Assembly (NCBI RefSeq): GCF_006346315.1
Contig: NZ_VDMR01000004.1
Coordinates: forward strand, 310,001 to 374,000
Source of the DNA: Nocardioides litoris
Lineage (GTDB): Bacteria > Actinomycetota > Actinomycetes > Propionibacteriales > Nocardioidaceae
Length of the DNA stretch: 64,000 nucleotides
Direction of reading: 5' to 3'
Part shown: positions 16,305-26,765 of the stretch, piece after piece
How positions within the stretch are numbered: the first letter of the stretch is position 1
Layout of the letters: the number at the start of each line of letters is the position of its first letter
Notes under the pieces: generated by a model
Seen by the model: only the letters and a program-made list of their open reading frames with translations
Databases searched by the model: none
Told to the model about the DNA's origin: nothing
Position numbers and translations under genes: made by a program

Positions 16305-19300
16305 TCAGCTGCCGGGCTCGACCCCCGTACGCCGACGCACGAGTGCCAGGACGTCGTCGAGCAGGCGGCGGGCCCGGACCTCGTAGGAGTGGTCGCGGGC
16401 GAGCTCGGTGGCGATCCGGCGTCGTTCGTCGAGAGCAGGGAAGAAGCGGTCGGGTGAGCGCACGGCGTCGAGCAGGTCGACCTCGTCGAGGGAGTGCACG
16501 AGCCCGCCCAGCACCGCGCGGGCCTCGGGACGGTCGGTGAGGATGCGGGCGCCCGTGGCGGCCGCGCGGAACAGTCGGCTGCTCAGCGGACCGGCGTGGC
16601 GGCGCGTCGCGGGGTGCTCGTAGAGGACGACGGCCGCGGAGTCGAGGGCCTGGCGGAGGGCCTTGTCGCCGCGGCCGAGCATCGTCGTGACCGTCACGTC
16701 ACTGGGGAGCACGGCCCGGACGTGGGCGGCCTCCGGGTCGGTCGCGTTGCTCAGGACCAGCAGGTCGTGGGTCCCGTCGGAGGTGTGGGCCGGGTCGAAC
16801 CACCGCTGGTCGAAGGCGGGCAGCAGCGGCTGCACCTCCAGGCCCCACGCCTCGGACCGGGAGCGGGCCCAGGACGCGTCAGCGGCGTACACCAGGTCGA
16901 AGCCCGCCGCCTCGGACGGCGAGACCTGCTCCTGGTGCCCGACGACCCAGAGCAGGTTGGCCAGCCCCGGACGTGGCTGCACGGAGTCCTGGCCGCGCAG
17001 CACCAGCAGCACGTCGTCGAGGTCGCGGGTGCCGCGCGCGCGCAGGTCGCGCGTGTCGACGGCCACCCGTTGGTCGAGCCGTTCCAGCTCGCGGGCGATC
17101 GCTCGCGCCTCGGAGGAGCCGGCGTTGCGGTCGGCCGCGTTGCCGACCGCAGAGGTGTCGATCGTCCAGCGCAACCGCGGCGGCCGCTCGGCGAGCCGCA
17201 GGCGCAGGGCCGGTGCGGTCACGACCGCCCGCGGCACCAGGAGACCGGGTCCGTCGCCCGGGGGCGCGGACGCCCGGTTGCGTCGGGCGACCACCTCGAA
17301 GCCCGCGGCGCGCCAGAGCTCGTCAGAGCCCGGCGGCGGGACGGGGTGCCGTCGCTCGAGCTCCCGCGCGCCCGCGTCGTACCCCGGGTCGTCGGTGAGG
17401 TCGCTGGCCCGGACCCGGGCCGTGGCGTCGGTGGCGAGCACGACGCGGCCGCCGGTGCGCAGGCCGAGGTCGGTCTCGGCGACCCCGTCGGGCAGCGCCG
17501 GGTCGAGCCCGCGGGCGTCGAGGAGCAGGGCCGCGCGCGCCACCACCACCGGGCCGAACGGTGCCGGCACCTGCCGCCGGTCGAGCGGTGTCGCGTCGGC
17601 GACGGGGTGGCCACCGAGGAGACCCTCGGGCCGGGTGCAGGTGCCGAAGGAGGCGCCCGCGGAGAGGACGGCGCCGCCGGGATGGGTGACCAGGAGCGGC
17701 TGCACGAGGTCGACCTGCGGGTCGTCCAGCACGTCGGCGGCCCGGACCACGGATCCGCGCTTGAGCCGGGTCCGGGGGCGGACCAGTGCCACCCGGTCAC
17801 CGGTCGAGGCGACCAGGCCGAGGTCCAGCTCGAGGCTCGTCGTCAGCTCGCCGGGCGCCTCGAGCAGGCGGACGTCGGCGAGGAGCGAGGCCAGGGTCCG
17901 CAGCACGCGGCGTCGACCGGGCTCGAGGGCGCCGGCCACGACCACGAGCTCCACCCGGGCGGCGCGGGGTCGGCCGCGGATGCCGAGGCACCAGCTCACC
18001 GCCGTGCGGACGTCGTCGTCGCGCGTGGCGACGACCACGCTGACGAGGTCGGGGTCGCGAGCCCGGTCCGCGGCGGCATCCCAGTCGAGGAGGACGGGGG
18101 CGGCCGCGCGTGACCGTTCCATGGCCAGGCTGGGTCCGGGGGGCGGGTCCTCGGGCCGGCCCGGGCGGTCGAGCACGTCCGCGCCGTACCGGGCGGCCAC
18201 CCGGAGCAGCAGGTCGAACCAGGCGCCACCGCCGCTGACGTCCGTCGCTGCGGGCCCGCCGACCGCGTGGTACGCCGGTCGTCGTACGACGACGAGGCCG
18301 GTCTCGGCCGGGGGGAGGTGGAGCAGGTCGCCCGCGTCGAGCGACGGGCGGGTCGGAGCGCCGCGGCCGACGGTGGTGACCACCGCCCCGGACCGGCTGC
18401 CGGTCAGGTGCTCGACCGCGGCCCGCAGGTGCCCGGGCCGCCAGGGGGAGTCGGGGTCGAGGACGGCGAGGCTTGCGCCGGTCGCCGCGCTCGCGGCCGC
18501 CGCGAGCGCGGCGACGGTCCCGGGCTCCTGCACGGCCGGGTCGAGGGACACGACGCGCACCCGGGGCTCGTGGTGGGCGATCCCGGCGAGCACGGACGCG
18601 GTGTCGTCGGTGGAGCCCTCGTCGACGGCGACCAGCTCCCACGACGCGGGCACCTCGGCCCGCACCTGGTCGAGCAGCTCCCGCAGCACCGGTGCGCGGT
18701 CGGTGGCGCGGAGCAGGACCGACACCAGGGGGGCCTCGCCGGGAGAGGAAGGCACGTCCGTCGCGGCGCGGCCGGCCCCGCCCGCCCGGCGGCCGTCGAC
18801 CACCTCGGCGGGCTCGTGCAGGGCTCGGAAGGCGGCCTCGCGGAACCGGCCCCACGTGAGGCGGGGCGCCGCCGGCGGCGAGGGGAGGGGCGTCGACGCC
18901 CCGGCGTGGAAGACCCAGGTGGCGAGGACCCCGCCCTCCTCCACCCGGACCCGGTTGCCGCGCTCGTCGAGGATCCCCTCGACCGCGGTGTAGAGCTGCT
19001 CGACCCCGACGAGGGGGTGCGGAGTGCGTCGGCGCGCCTGCGGATCGTCGAGGAACCAGAGCAGCGGGTGGGCGTGGTGCGCCGACGCCGACCCGTCGGG
19101 GTCGAACCACGCCGGCTCGAAGAGGGGGTGCGGCGACAGGGTGCGGTCGGCCAGCAGCTCGTCGGCGGCGGCCCAGGGGCCGTCGACGTGGTGGCCGACC
19201 TGCTCGCCGATCCACTCCAGGTCGAGCAGGCCGCAGCGGACCAGGGTGAGGCGGTCGGCCCGGCTGGGGCTCACGGTCGCTGCTCGGCGGAGCTCCCGCA

Positions 19301-19328
19301 GCGAGGCGGGACGGGGCAGGTCGACCAT
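16305..19328 (-). CDS. Large multi-domain glycosyltransferase (two GT2-like domains plus GT-B-like C-terminus)
   Basis: The 1007-residue protein has an N-terminal region (1-190) with a FEPAWFDPDGSASAHHAHPL module. A GT2-like domain follows at about 200-400 (PLVSVLLRATDRAPV, WELVAVDEGSTDDTASVL, LAVLDPDSPW), then a second, more divergent one at about 430-680 (DLVSVVVATRDDD). A GT-B-like C-terminus at about 720-1000 has LRWTIDTSAVG, ATGARILTDRPEA and HSYEVRARRLLDDVL. It could add several residues in succession. The second GT2 unit lacks an obvious DxD, so it may be inactive. The ATG at 19328 is chosen over one 16 codons upstream because it overlaps the previous stop by one base (TGATG). Confidence 0.78.
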   Translation of the reverse strand: MVDLPRPASLRELRRAATVSPSRADRLTLVRCGLLDLEWIGEQVGHHVDGPWAAADELLADRTLSPHPLFEPAWFDPDGSASAHHAHPLLWFLDDPQARRRTPHPLVGVEQLYTAVEGILDERGNRVRVEEGGVLATWVFHAGASTPLPSPPAAPRLTWGRFREAAFRALHEPAEVVDGRRAGGAGRAATDVPSSPGEAPLVSVLLRATDRAPVLRELLDQVRAEVPASWELVAVDEGSTDDTASVLAGIAHHEPRVRVVSLDPAVQEPGTVAALAAAASAATGASLAVLDPDSPWRPGHLRAAVEHLTGSRSGAVVTTVGRGAPTRPSLDAGDLLHLPPAETGLVVVRRPAYHAVGGPAATDVSGGGAWFDLLLRVAARYGADVLDRPGRPEDPPPGPSLAMERSRAAAPVLLDWDAAADRARDPDLVSVVVATRDDDVRTAVSWCLGIRGRPRAARVELVVVAGALEPGRRRVLRTLASLLADVRLLEAPGELTTSLELDLGLVASTGDRVALVRPRTRLKRGSVVRAADVLDDPQVDLVQPLLVTHPGGAVLSAGASFGTCTRPEGLLGGHPVADATPLDRRQVPAPFGPVVVARAALLLDARGLDPALPDGVAETDLGLRTGGRVVLATDATARVRASDLTDDPGYDAGARELERRHPVPPPGSDELWRAAGFEVVARRNRASAPPGDGPGLLVPRAVVTAPALRLRLAERPPRLRWTIDTSAVGNAADRNAGSSEARAIARELERLDQRVAVDTRDLRARGTRDLDDVLLVLRGQDSVQPRPGLANLLWVVGHQEQVSPSEAAGFDLVYAADASWARSRSEAWGLEVQPLLPAFDQRWFDPAHTSDGTHDLLVLSNATDPEAAHVRAVLPSDVTVTTMLGRGDKALRQALDSAAVVLYEHPATRRHAGPLSSRLFRAAATGARILTDRPEARAVLGGLVHSLDEVDLLDAVRSPDRFFPALDERRRIATELARDHSYEVRARRLLDDVLALVRRRTGVEPGS

Positions 19329-20266
19329 CAGCCGGTGCGGTAGGCGAGGAGTCGGCCCGCCGGTCGGATCGGCCACGGGGCGGGCCGGGCGATGTGGGAC
19401 GGACGCTCGGCGTAGGAGGTCTGGGTGCGTTCGAGGTAGGCCCGCACGCCGTCGAACTCGCGGGGGTAGCGCTGCTCGCAGGCGGCCAGCAGGGAGTCGG
19501 CCCCGAGGTAGTAGGGGTCGTAGCGGAGCGTGTCGACCTTGACCAGCGGGAGGCGGGCGCCGTCGAGGGCGGCGTCAGCGAGGCCCGCGGCCGGGTTGAA
19601 CGCGGCGAAGAGGCGCAGGAACCGCTTGAGCGTGACGACCGAGCGGGGCAGCTCCCAGTGGTGCAGCGCGGCCCACCGGGCGCGGGCGAGGCCGAGCCGC
19701 GCCTCGCGCTCGTCGTAGTCGAAGTAGGTGTCGTAGGTGAACCCCGCGGCGGTGAACGTCGCCGACATGCCGACCTCGTAGTGCTTGATGACCTGGGCCC
19801 GCACCGACCGCGGGGTCATGTCACGCCAGAAGTCCTGGAAGGCCCGGGAGCCCGCCAGCCAGGGACGCACCACGAAGAAGTAGCTCTGCAGGTGCGGAGC
19901 CGGGCGGTTGTTGCGCGACATGCCCCAGAAGTCGACCGGTCGGTCGACCATGGCCGCGAAGATCTCGGGATAGGGCCGCAGCGGGCCGATGAAGGAGTCG
20001 TTGCACACGACCACCTCGTCCCAGCGCGTCAGGTCGCCGGCCACGTCGAGGCCGACCTTGTAGCTGAAGAAGTCGTAGCCCTCGTTGCGCCGCTCGACGA
20101 GCCGCGCCCGCGCGGACAGGAAGGCCCGCGCCTCCGCGCCGAGCTCGGCGGTCGTGACCACGACGAGCTCGTCGGTGGCCTCGGCCAGTGCGGTGACGTG
20201 GCGACGGGTGTGCGGTGCCACCTCACCCCGAGGGTCGAAGTGGGCCATCACTGCGAGTCTCTTCAC
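19328..20266 (-). CDS. RgpF-family rhamnan synthesis protein
   Basis: This 312-residue protein is a stand-alone RgpF domain: KRLAVMAHFDPRGEVAPH at the start, then GYDFFSYKVGL, VVVCNDSFIGPL, VDFWGMSRN, SYFFVVRP and IKHYEVGMSATF. The same landmarks are found in the two larger RgpF proteins at 4402 and 7164. The family takes part in building rhamnose-containing wall polymers. The GTG at 20266 is chosen because AGGAGGGA lies at 20272-20279. It runs as a pair with the large glycosyltransferase downstream and is divergent from the second amtB. Confidence 0.82.
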   Translation of the reverse strand: MKRLAVMAHFDPRGEVAPHTRRHVTALAEATDELVVVTTAELGAEARAFLSARARLVERRNEGYDFFSYKVGLDVAGDLTRWDEVVVCNDSFIGPLRPYPEIFAAMVDRPVDFWGMSRNNRPAPHLQSYFFVVRPWLAGSRAFQDFWRDMTPRSVRAQVIKHYEVGMSATFTAAGFTYDTYFDYDEREARLGLARARWAALHHWELPRSVVTLKRFLRLFAAFNPAAGLADAALDGARLPLVKVDTLRYDPYYLGADSLLAACEQRYPREFDGVRAYLERTQTSYAERPSHIARPAPWPIRPAGRLLAYRTG

Positions 20267-20361
20267 CGACGTCCCTCCTCTCCGGGCCGCAGCATAGGTG
20301 CAGGAGCGACGCGGCCCGGCCCAGGGTCGGCGAAGCCCGCCGCCGTGAGACGTCCGGTGCG

Positions 20362-20377
20362 TTAACGCGGTCGTAAC
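20362..20377 (+). promoter_or_regulatory. GlnR-type binding site upstream of the second amtB
   Basis: TTAAC-n6-GTAAC, again with AC-n9-AC spacing, lies 40 bases before the GTG at 20402 and overlaps a possible -10 box (TAACAT, 20374-20379). A site over the -10 would suit repression better than activation, unlike the site upstream of the first amtB. Confidence 0.5.
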
Positions 20378-20401
20378 ATCTCGCGCGCAGGGTTGCTGCC
20401 C

Positions 20402-22098
<1,697 letters not shown>

Positions 22099-22100
22099 GG

Positions 22101-24356
22101 GTGACCGCCGAGGAGCGCGCACAGCGCACGGCCGCGGCTGACGCGCTCTGCTCCTCGGCGTACGCCGGCGCGGGCGGGCCCGACGTCGGGGTGGCCATGG
22201 TCGCGGTCGGCGGCTACGGCCGCGGCGAGCTGGCGCCGTGCTCCGACCTCGACGTCGTGCTGGTGCACGACGAGGGCGTCGACCTCGGCGAGCTGGCCGA
22301 GCTGGTCTGGTACCCGCTGTGGGACTCCGGCGCCCGCCTCGACCACTCCGTGCGCTCGCTGCCCGAGATGCTCACCGCCGCCGCGGCCGACCACCGGGTC
22401 GCCGCGGGCCTGCTCGACGTGCGCCACGTCGCGGGCGACCCCCACCTGACGCTGCGGCTGCGCACGACGACGCTCGCGCAGTGGCGCCGCGACGCCCGCG
22501 AGCGGCTGCCGGAGATCCGCAGGGCCACCGAGTCGCGGCACCGGTTGATGGGCGAGCTGGCGCACCTCTCGATCCCCGACCTCAAGGAGGCCGAGGGCGG
22601 CCTGCGCGACGCCACGGCCCTGCGCGGGCTCGTGGCCACCTGGCTGGTCGACGTGCCGCACACCGAGCTCGAGCGGAGCCGGCAGGTGCTGCTCGACGTC
22701 CGCGACCACGTGCACGACCTCGCCGGGCGGGCCACCGACCGGATCGCGCCCGAGGTGTGGCCCGACCTCGCGGCCCGGCTCGGGCTCGAGGACGAGCGCG
22801 GCGACGGCCGGGCGGCCCAGGTGCTCGTGCGCGAGGCCGGGCGCCGGATCACCCACCTGAGCCGCCTGGTCTGGCGCCGGGTCGACGGCGTGCTCGCCCG
22901 ACCCGGCTCGCCGCGCACCGCCCGGCGACCGGTGCTCGAGCCGCTGGCGCCCGGCGTGGCGCTGTCCAAGGGCGAGGTGGTGCTCGGCAGGGGCGCCGAC
23001 CCGGCCCGCGACCCCCTCCTGCTCCTGCGCGCCGCCACCGCCGCCGCCGAGCACGGCGTGGCCCTCGCGCCGCCGACGGCCGCGCGCCTGGCCCGGGAGG
23101 GCGCCCCGCTGCCCGAGCCGTGGCCCGAGGAGGCCCGTCAGCTGCTGGTGCGCCTGCTGGCCGCCGGCCGCGGGCTGCTCGAGGTCTGGGAGACCCTCGA
23201 GGAGACCGGCGCCCTGGGCCGGCTGCTGCCCGAGTGGGAGCGGGTGCGGATGCTCCCGCACGCCTCGGTCATCCACCGCTTCACCGTCGACCGCCACGTC
23301 GTCGAGACCTGCATCGAGGCCGCCGCGCTCATCCGCACCGTGGCCCGTCCCGACGTGCTCGTCGTCGCCGCGCTCCTGCACGACATCGGCAAGGGCGGGC
23401 TGACCGAGCACAGCGTGGCGGGGGAGCCGATCGCCCGCGCCGTGGCGACCCGGATCGGGTTCGACGCCGAGGAGGTCGACCTCGTCGGCTTGCTCGTGCG
23501 CTGGCACCTGCTGCTCGCCGAGACCGCCACCACCCGCGACCCCGACGACCCGGCGACCGTCGAGGTGGTCACCTCGCGGGTGCCCACGGCCGAGGCCCTC
23601 TCGCTGCTCATCGCGCTGACCGAGGCCGACGCCAAGGCCACCTCGCCCAAGGCCTGGACCTCCTGGCGCGCCGGCCTGGTCACCGACCTCGCCCGCCGGG
23701 CCCGGGCGGCCCTCGACACCGGCGTGGCGCCACCGCCGATCACCACCGACGAGGTGGAGGTGCCGGTCGAGCTGCTCGACGGACGGGCCGACGACACCGT
23801 GGTGCTGCGGGTCGAGGCGCTGCCCGACGGCAGCCGGGTCACCGCCGTGGCCCGCGACCGGGTCGGGCTGCTGGCCGACCTGGCCGCCATGTTCGCCCTC
23901 CAGCGCCTGCCCGTCCGGGCGGCGCGGGTCTGGGCGCAGGGCGAGCCCGGCGCCGAGGTCGGCGTCTCGGTCTGGGACGTCTCCTCCGACGAGGTCGACC
24001 CCGCCGTCCTGCGCACCCGGTACGACGCCGTGGTGGCCGGCCGGCTCGACCCGGGCGCCCGCTTCGCCGGGGCGCTGGCCGGGTCGGGGCTCGAGCCGAC
24101 CGTCGCCGTCCGTGCCGAGGCGAGCGAGCAGGCCACCGTGCTCGAGGTGCGCGCCGCCGACCGGCCGGGCGCGCTGCACCTGGTCTGCGCCGCGCTGGCC
24201 CGGCTGGAGGTGACCGTGCGCTCGGCCCACGTCGACACGCTGGGACCGCAGGCCGTCGACGTGTTCTACCTGCAGGAGTCGGCCGCCGGCGCGCTGTCGG
24301 AGACCCGCGCGGCCGAGGCGGCCCATGCGGTCCGGGCGGCGCTCGGCGCGAACTGA
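22101..24356 (+). CDS. glnD: GlnD, PII nucleotidyltransferase / deadenylylase
   Basis: The 751-residue protein modifies and demodifies PII according to glutamine level. It has the nucleotidyltransferase signature GGYGRGELAPCSDLDVVLVH near residues 38-57, an HD domain with LLHDIGKGGLTEHS near 425, and two C-terminal ACT domains (RVTAVARDRVGLLADL and LEVRAADRPGALHLVCA). It is shorter than the enterobacterial enzyme (about 890), as is usual in actinobacteria, where the reaction is normally adenylylation rather than uridylylation. The GTG start lies two bases after glnK. Confidence 0.95.
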   Translation: MTAEERAQRTAAADALCSSAYAGAGGPDVGVAMVAVGGYGRGELAPCSDLDVVLVHDEGVDLGELAELVWYPLWDSGARLDHSVRSLPEMLTAAAADHRVAAGLLDVRHVAGDPHLTLRLRTTTLAQWRRDARERLPEIRRATESRHRLMGELAHLSIPDLKEAEGGLRDATALRGLVATWLVDVPHTELERSRQVLLDVRDHVHDLAGRATDRIAPEVWPDLAARLGLEDERGDGRAAQVLVREAGRRITHLSRLVWRRVDGVLARPGSPRTARRPVLEPLAPGVALSKGEVVLGRGADPARDPLLLLRAATAAAEHGVALAPPTAARLAREGAPLPEPWPEEARQLLVRLLAAGRGLLEVWETLEETGALGRLLPEWERVRMLPHASVIHRFTVDRHVVETCIEAAALIRTVARPDVLVVAALLHDIGKGGLTEHSVAGEPIARAVATRIGFDAEEVDLVGLLVRWHLLLAETATTRDPDDPATVEVVTSRVPTAEALSLLIALTEADAKATSPKAWTSWRAGLVTDLARRARAALDTGVAPPPITTDEVEVPVELLDGRADDTVVLRVEALPDGSRVTAVARDRVGLLADLAAMFALQRLPVRAARVWAQGEPGAEVGVSVWDVSSDEVDPAVLRTRYDAVVAGRLDPGARFAGALAGSGLEPTVAVRAEASEQATVLEVRAADRPGALHLVCAALARLEVTVRSAHVDTLGPQAVDVFYLQESAAGALSETRAAEAAHAVRAALGAN

Positions 24357-24372
24357 GGCGCCCCGGGGCGGC

Positions 24373-24660
24373 TCAGGGGGCCGGCGGGGTCTTCTTGATG
24401 TGGATGCGGCCGGCCTGCAGGTCGACCCGCACCGGCCGGTCGTCGTCGTCGGGGGCCGGGAAGGCCTCGCCCTCGGTCTCCTTGGAGTCGAGGTCCTCCT
24501 TCATCCGTGCCCGGGCCGGGTCGAAGACGTCGAACCCACCGAACGCGTTGCCGACCCCGGCCGAGGAGGGTCCGGACTTGCCCAGCCCGCGGTGGCCGAC
24601 GACGACGGCGACCACGCTCAGGACGAGCAGGGCGGCGACGGTGACGAGGGCGGTGACCAC
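24373..24660 (-). CDS. Small single-pass membrane protein, function unknown
   Basis: This 95-residue protein has one N-terminal membrane segment (about 2-24) followed by a hydrophilic tail rich in Asp, Glu and Lys (VFDPARARMKEDLDSKE, DDDDRPVRVDLQAGRIHIKK). No family is recognised with certainty. The C-terminal part probably faces the cytosol or lies along the membrane. It is convergent with glnD (16 bases apart) and divergent from ffh, sharing the 112-base promoter region, where a TACGCT box lies at 24686-24691 in the ffh direction. Confidence 0.65.
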   Translation of the reverse strand: MVTALVTVAALLVLSVVAVVVGHRGLGKSGPSSAGVGNAFGGFDVFDPARARMKEDLDSKETEGEAFPAPDDDDRPVRVDLQAGRIHIKKTPPAP

Positions 24661-24772
24661 TCCTGAACGGTAACCCGGGCACCGTTACGCTGGGGCGGTT
24701 CATCCGGACCCGACCGGGCCCCGGCGCCCCGCGCCGCGCACAGCACGCACCACGACCACCGACGGGACAGCC

Positions 24773-26344
24773 GTGTTCGCCACCCTCTCCGACCGCCTCG
24801 CCGACACGTTCAAGAACCTCCGCGGCAAGGGCCGGCTCTCCGAGGCCGACATCGACGCCACCGCGCGCGAGATCCGCATCGCGCTGCTGGAGGCCGACGT
24901 CGCGCTGCCGGTGGTCAAGGAGTTCGTGGCCAAGGTCAAGGAGCGTGCCCGCGGGGCCGAGGTGAGCGGCGCGCTCAACCCGGCCCAGCAGGTCATCAAG
25001 ATCGTCCACGAGGAGCTCGTCGAGATCCTCGGTGGCGAGACCCGCCGGCTGCGCTACGCCAAGAGCGGCCCGACCGTGGTCATGCTGGCCGGCCTCCAGG
25101 GCGCCGGCAAGACGACCCTGGCCGCCAAGCTCGCGCTGTGGGTGAAGGACCAGGGCAAGGCCCCGATGCTGGTGGCCTGCGACCTGCAGCGCCCCAACGC
25201 CGTCAACCAGCTGCAGGTCAACGGCGAGCGGGTCGGCGTCCCGGTCTTCGCGCCCGAGCCCGGCAACGGCGTCGGCGACCCGGTCGCGGTCGCGCGGGCC
25301 GCGATCGAGGAGGCCAAGCGCAAGCTGCACGACGTCGTCATCGTCGACACCGCCGGCCGCCTCGGCGTCGACGCCGAGCTCATGCAGCAGGCCGCCGACA
25401 TCCGCGACGCCGTCCAGCCCGACGAGGTCCTCTTCGTCGTCGACGCCATGATCGGCCAGGACGCGGTCGTCACCGCGCAGGCCTTCCTCGACGGCGTCGG
25501 GTACGACGGCGTCGTCCTCACCAAGCTCGACGGCGACGCCCGCGGTGGTGCGGCGCTCTCGATCCGCCAGATCACCGGACGCCCGGTCATGTTCGCCTCC
25601 GCCGGCGAGAAGATGACCGACTTCGACCTGTTCCACCCCGACCGGATGGCCTCGCGCATCCTCGACATGGGTGACGTGCTCACCCTGATCGAGCAGGCCG
25701 AGCGCACCTTCGACCTCGAGCAGGCCAACGCCGCCGCGGCCAAGCTGTCGGGCCAGGGCGGGGAGTTCACCCTCGACGACTTCCTGCAGCAGATGCAGCA
25801 GGTCCGCAAGCTCGGCTCGATGTCGAAGATCCTCGGCATGCTGCCCGGCATGGGCCAGATGCGCGAGCAGCTGGAGAACTTCGACGAGCGCGAGATCGAC
25901 CGGATCCAGGCGATCATCCAGTCGATGACGCCCGGCGAGCGCGCCAACCCCAAGATGATCGACGGGTCGCGCCGGGCCCGCATCGCCAAGGGCTCCGGGC
26001 GCACCGTCACCGACGTCAACCAGCTCGTCGACCGGTTCTTCGAGGCCCGCAAGATGATGCAGCAGCTGGCCCGGGGCGGCGGCATGCCGGGCATGCCGGG
26101 CATGCCCGGGATGCCGGGCGCCGGCGGCGGCCCGGGCAAGCGCGGCAAGGGCAAGCAGCAGCCCAAGAAGGGCCGCCAGCGCTCGGGCAACCCCGCCAAG
26201 GCCGCGCAGGAGGCCAAGGCCGCGCAGGAGAAGGCGGCGGCCGCCAAGGGCAACCCGTTCGGCACCCCCGGCGAGGACATCGACTACGAGAAGGCCGCGG
26301 CCAACCTCGAGCTGCCGCAGGACTTCTCGAAGTTCCTGAAGTAA
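24773..26344 (+). CDS. ffh: Ffh, signal recognition particle protein
   Basis: The 523-residue SRP54 GTPase binds signal sequences through its M domain and, with FtsY, targets membrane proteins. It has an N domain, then GLQGAGKTTLAAKLA (G1), VDTAGRLG (G3) and TKLDGDARGGAALS (G4/closing loop). The M domain from about 295 has the conserved LGSMSKILGMLPGMGQM and a Met/Gly/Pro repeat near 440 (GMPGMPGMPGMPG), followed by a basic and Ala-rich tail typical of actinobacteria. The GTG start at 24773 fits the family's N-terminus (FATLSDRLADTFKNLRGKG). The next gene starts three bases after the stop. Confidence 0.97.
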   Translation: MFATLSDRLADTFKNLRGKGRLSEADIDATAREIRIALLEADVALPVVKEFVAKVKERARGAEVSGALNPAQQVIKIVHEELVEILGGETRRLRYAKSGPTVVMLAGLQGAGKTTLAAKLALWVKDQGKAPMLVACDLQRPNAVNQLQVNGERVGVPVFAPEPGNGVGDPVAVARAAIEEAKRKLHDVVIVDTAGRLGVDAELMQQAADIRDAVQPDEVLFVVDAMIGQDAVVTAQAFLDGVGYDGVVLTKLDGDARGGAALSIRQITGRPVMFASAGEKMTDFDLFHPDRMASRILDMGDVLTLIEQAERTFDLEQANAAAAKLSGQGGEFTLDDFLQQMQQVRKLGSMSKILGMLPGMGQMREQLENFDEREIDRIQAIIQSMTPGERANPKMIDGSRRARIAKGSGRTVTDVNQLVDRFFEARKMMQQLARGGGMPGMPGMPGMPGAGGGPGKRGKGKQQPKKGRQRSGNPAKAAQEAKAAQEKAAAAKGNPFGTPGEDIDYEKAAANLELPQDFSKFLK

Positions 26345-26347
26345 GCC

Positions 26348-26737
26348 GTGGCCCGTCGCCCGCCCGGCACCGTCCTCGTCGTCGACGGCGCCAACGTCGT
26401 CGGGGCGCGTCCCGACGGCTGGTGGAAGGACCGCGCCGGCGCCGCCCAGCGGCTCCACGAGCGGCTGATGACCGCGGCGCTCCCGCACGACCTGGTCGTG
26501 CTCGTGCTGGAGGGCCAGGCCAAGGGCGGCGTGCGCGCGGGCCGCGACGCCCACGTCCGCACCGTGCACGCCGGCGGCAACGGCGACGACACGATCGTCG
26601 CCGAGACCGAGAAGGCCGCCGTCGCCGGCTCCCGGGTCAGCGTGGTCACCGCCGACCGGATCCTGATGGGGCGCGTGGAGTTCCACGGCGCGACGGTGAT
26701 GAGCCCGACCTGGCTGCTCGGCGAGCTCGACGACTGA
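26348..26737 (+). CDS. NYN (PIN-like) domain protein, possible RNase
   Basis: The 129-residue protein is one PIN-like NYN domain: the first acidic residue in VLVVDGANVVG, an Asp-rich loop GGNGDDTIVAE, and the closing VVTADRILMGRVE. These acidic residues would bind the metal used for RNA cleavage. Relatives are sometimes labelled NTP pyrophosphohydrolase without evidence. The GTG start lies three bases after ffh, and the pair is probably cotranscribed. The role, perhaps in RNA turnover, is inferred. Confidence 0.75.
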   Translation: MARRPPGTVLVVDGANVVGARPDGWWKDRAGAAQRLHERLMTAALPHDLVVLVLEGQAKGGVRAGRDAHVRTVHAGGNGDDTIVAETEKAAVAGSRVSVVTADRILMGRVEFHGATVMSPTWLLGELDD

Positions 26738-26753
26738 GCCGTCAGCTCCGGCC

Positions 26754-26759
26754 TAGGGT
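26754..26759 (+). promoter_or_regulatory. -10 box of a probably leaderless amidohydrolase transcript
   Basis: TAGGGT fits TAnnnT and lies six bases before the ATG at 26766. There is no ribosome binding site, so transcription probably begins at the start codon. Confidence 0.5.
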
Positions 26760-26765
26760 CTGACC

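Noticed and set aside
24666..24686. GlnR box before ffh (GGTAAC...GTTAC)
   Set aside because: The spacing between AC pairs is 12, not 9, and ffh is not a nitrogen gene. It is better read as part of a promoter.
26085..26125. Tandem repeat as a separate element in the ffh 3' part
   Set aside because: It encodes the normal Met/Gly/Pro-rich M-domain linker of Ffh.
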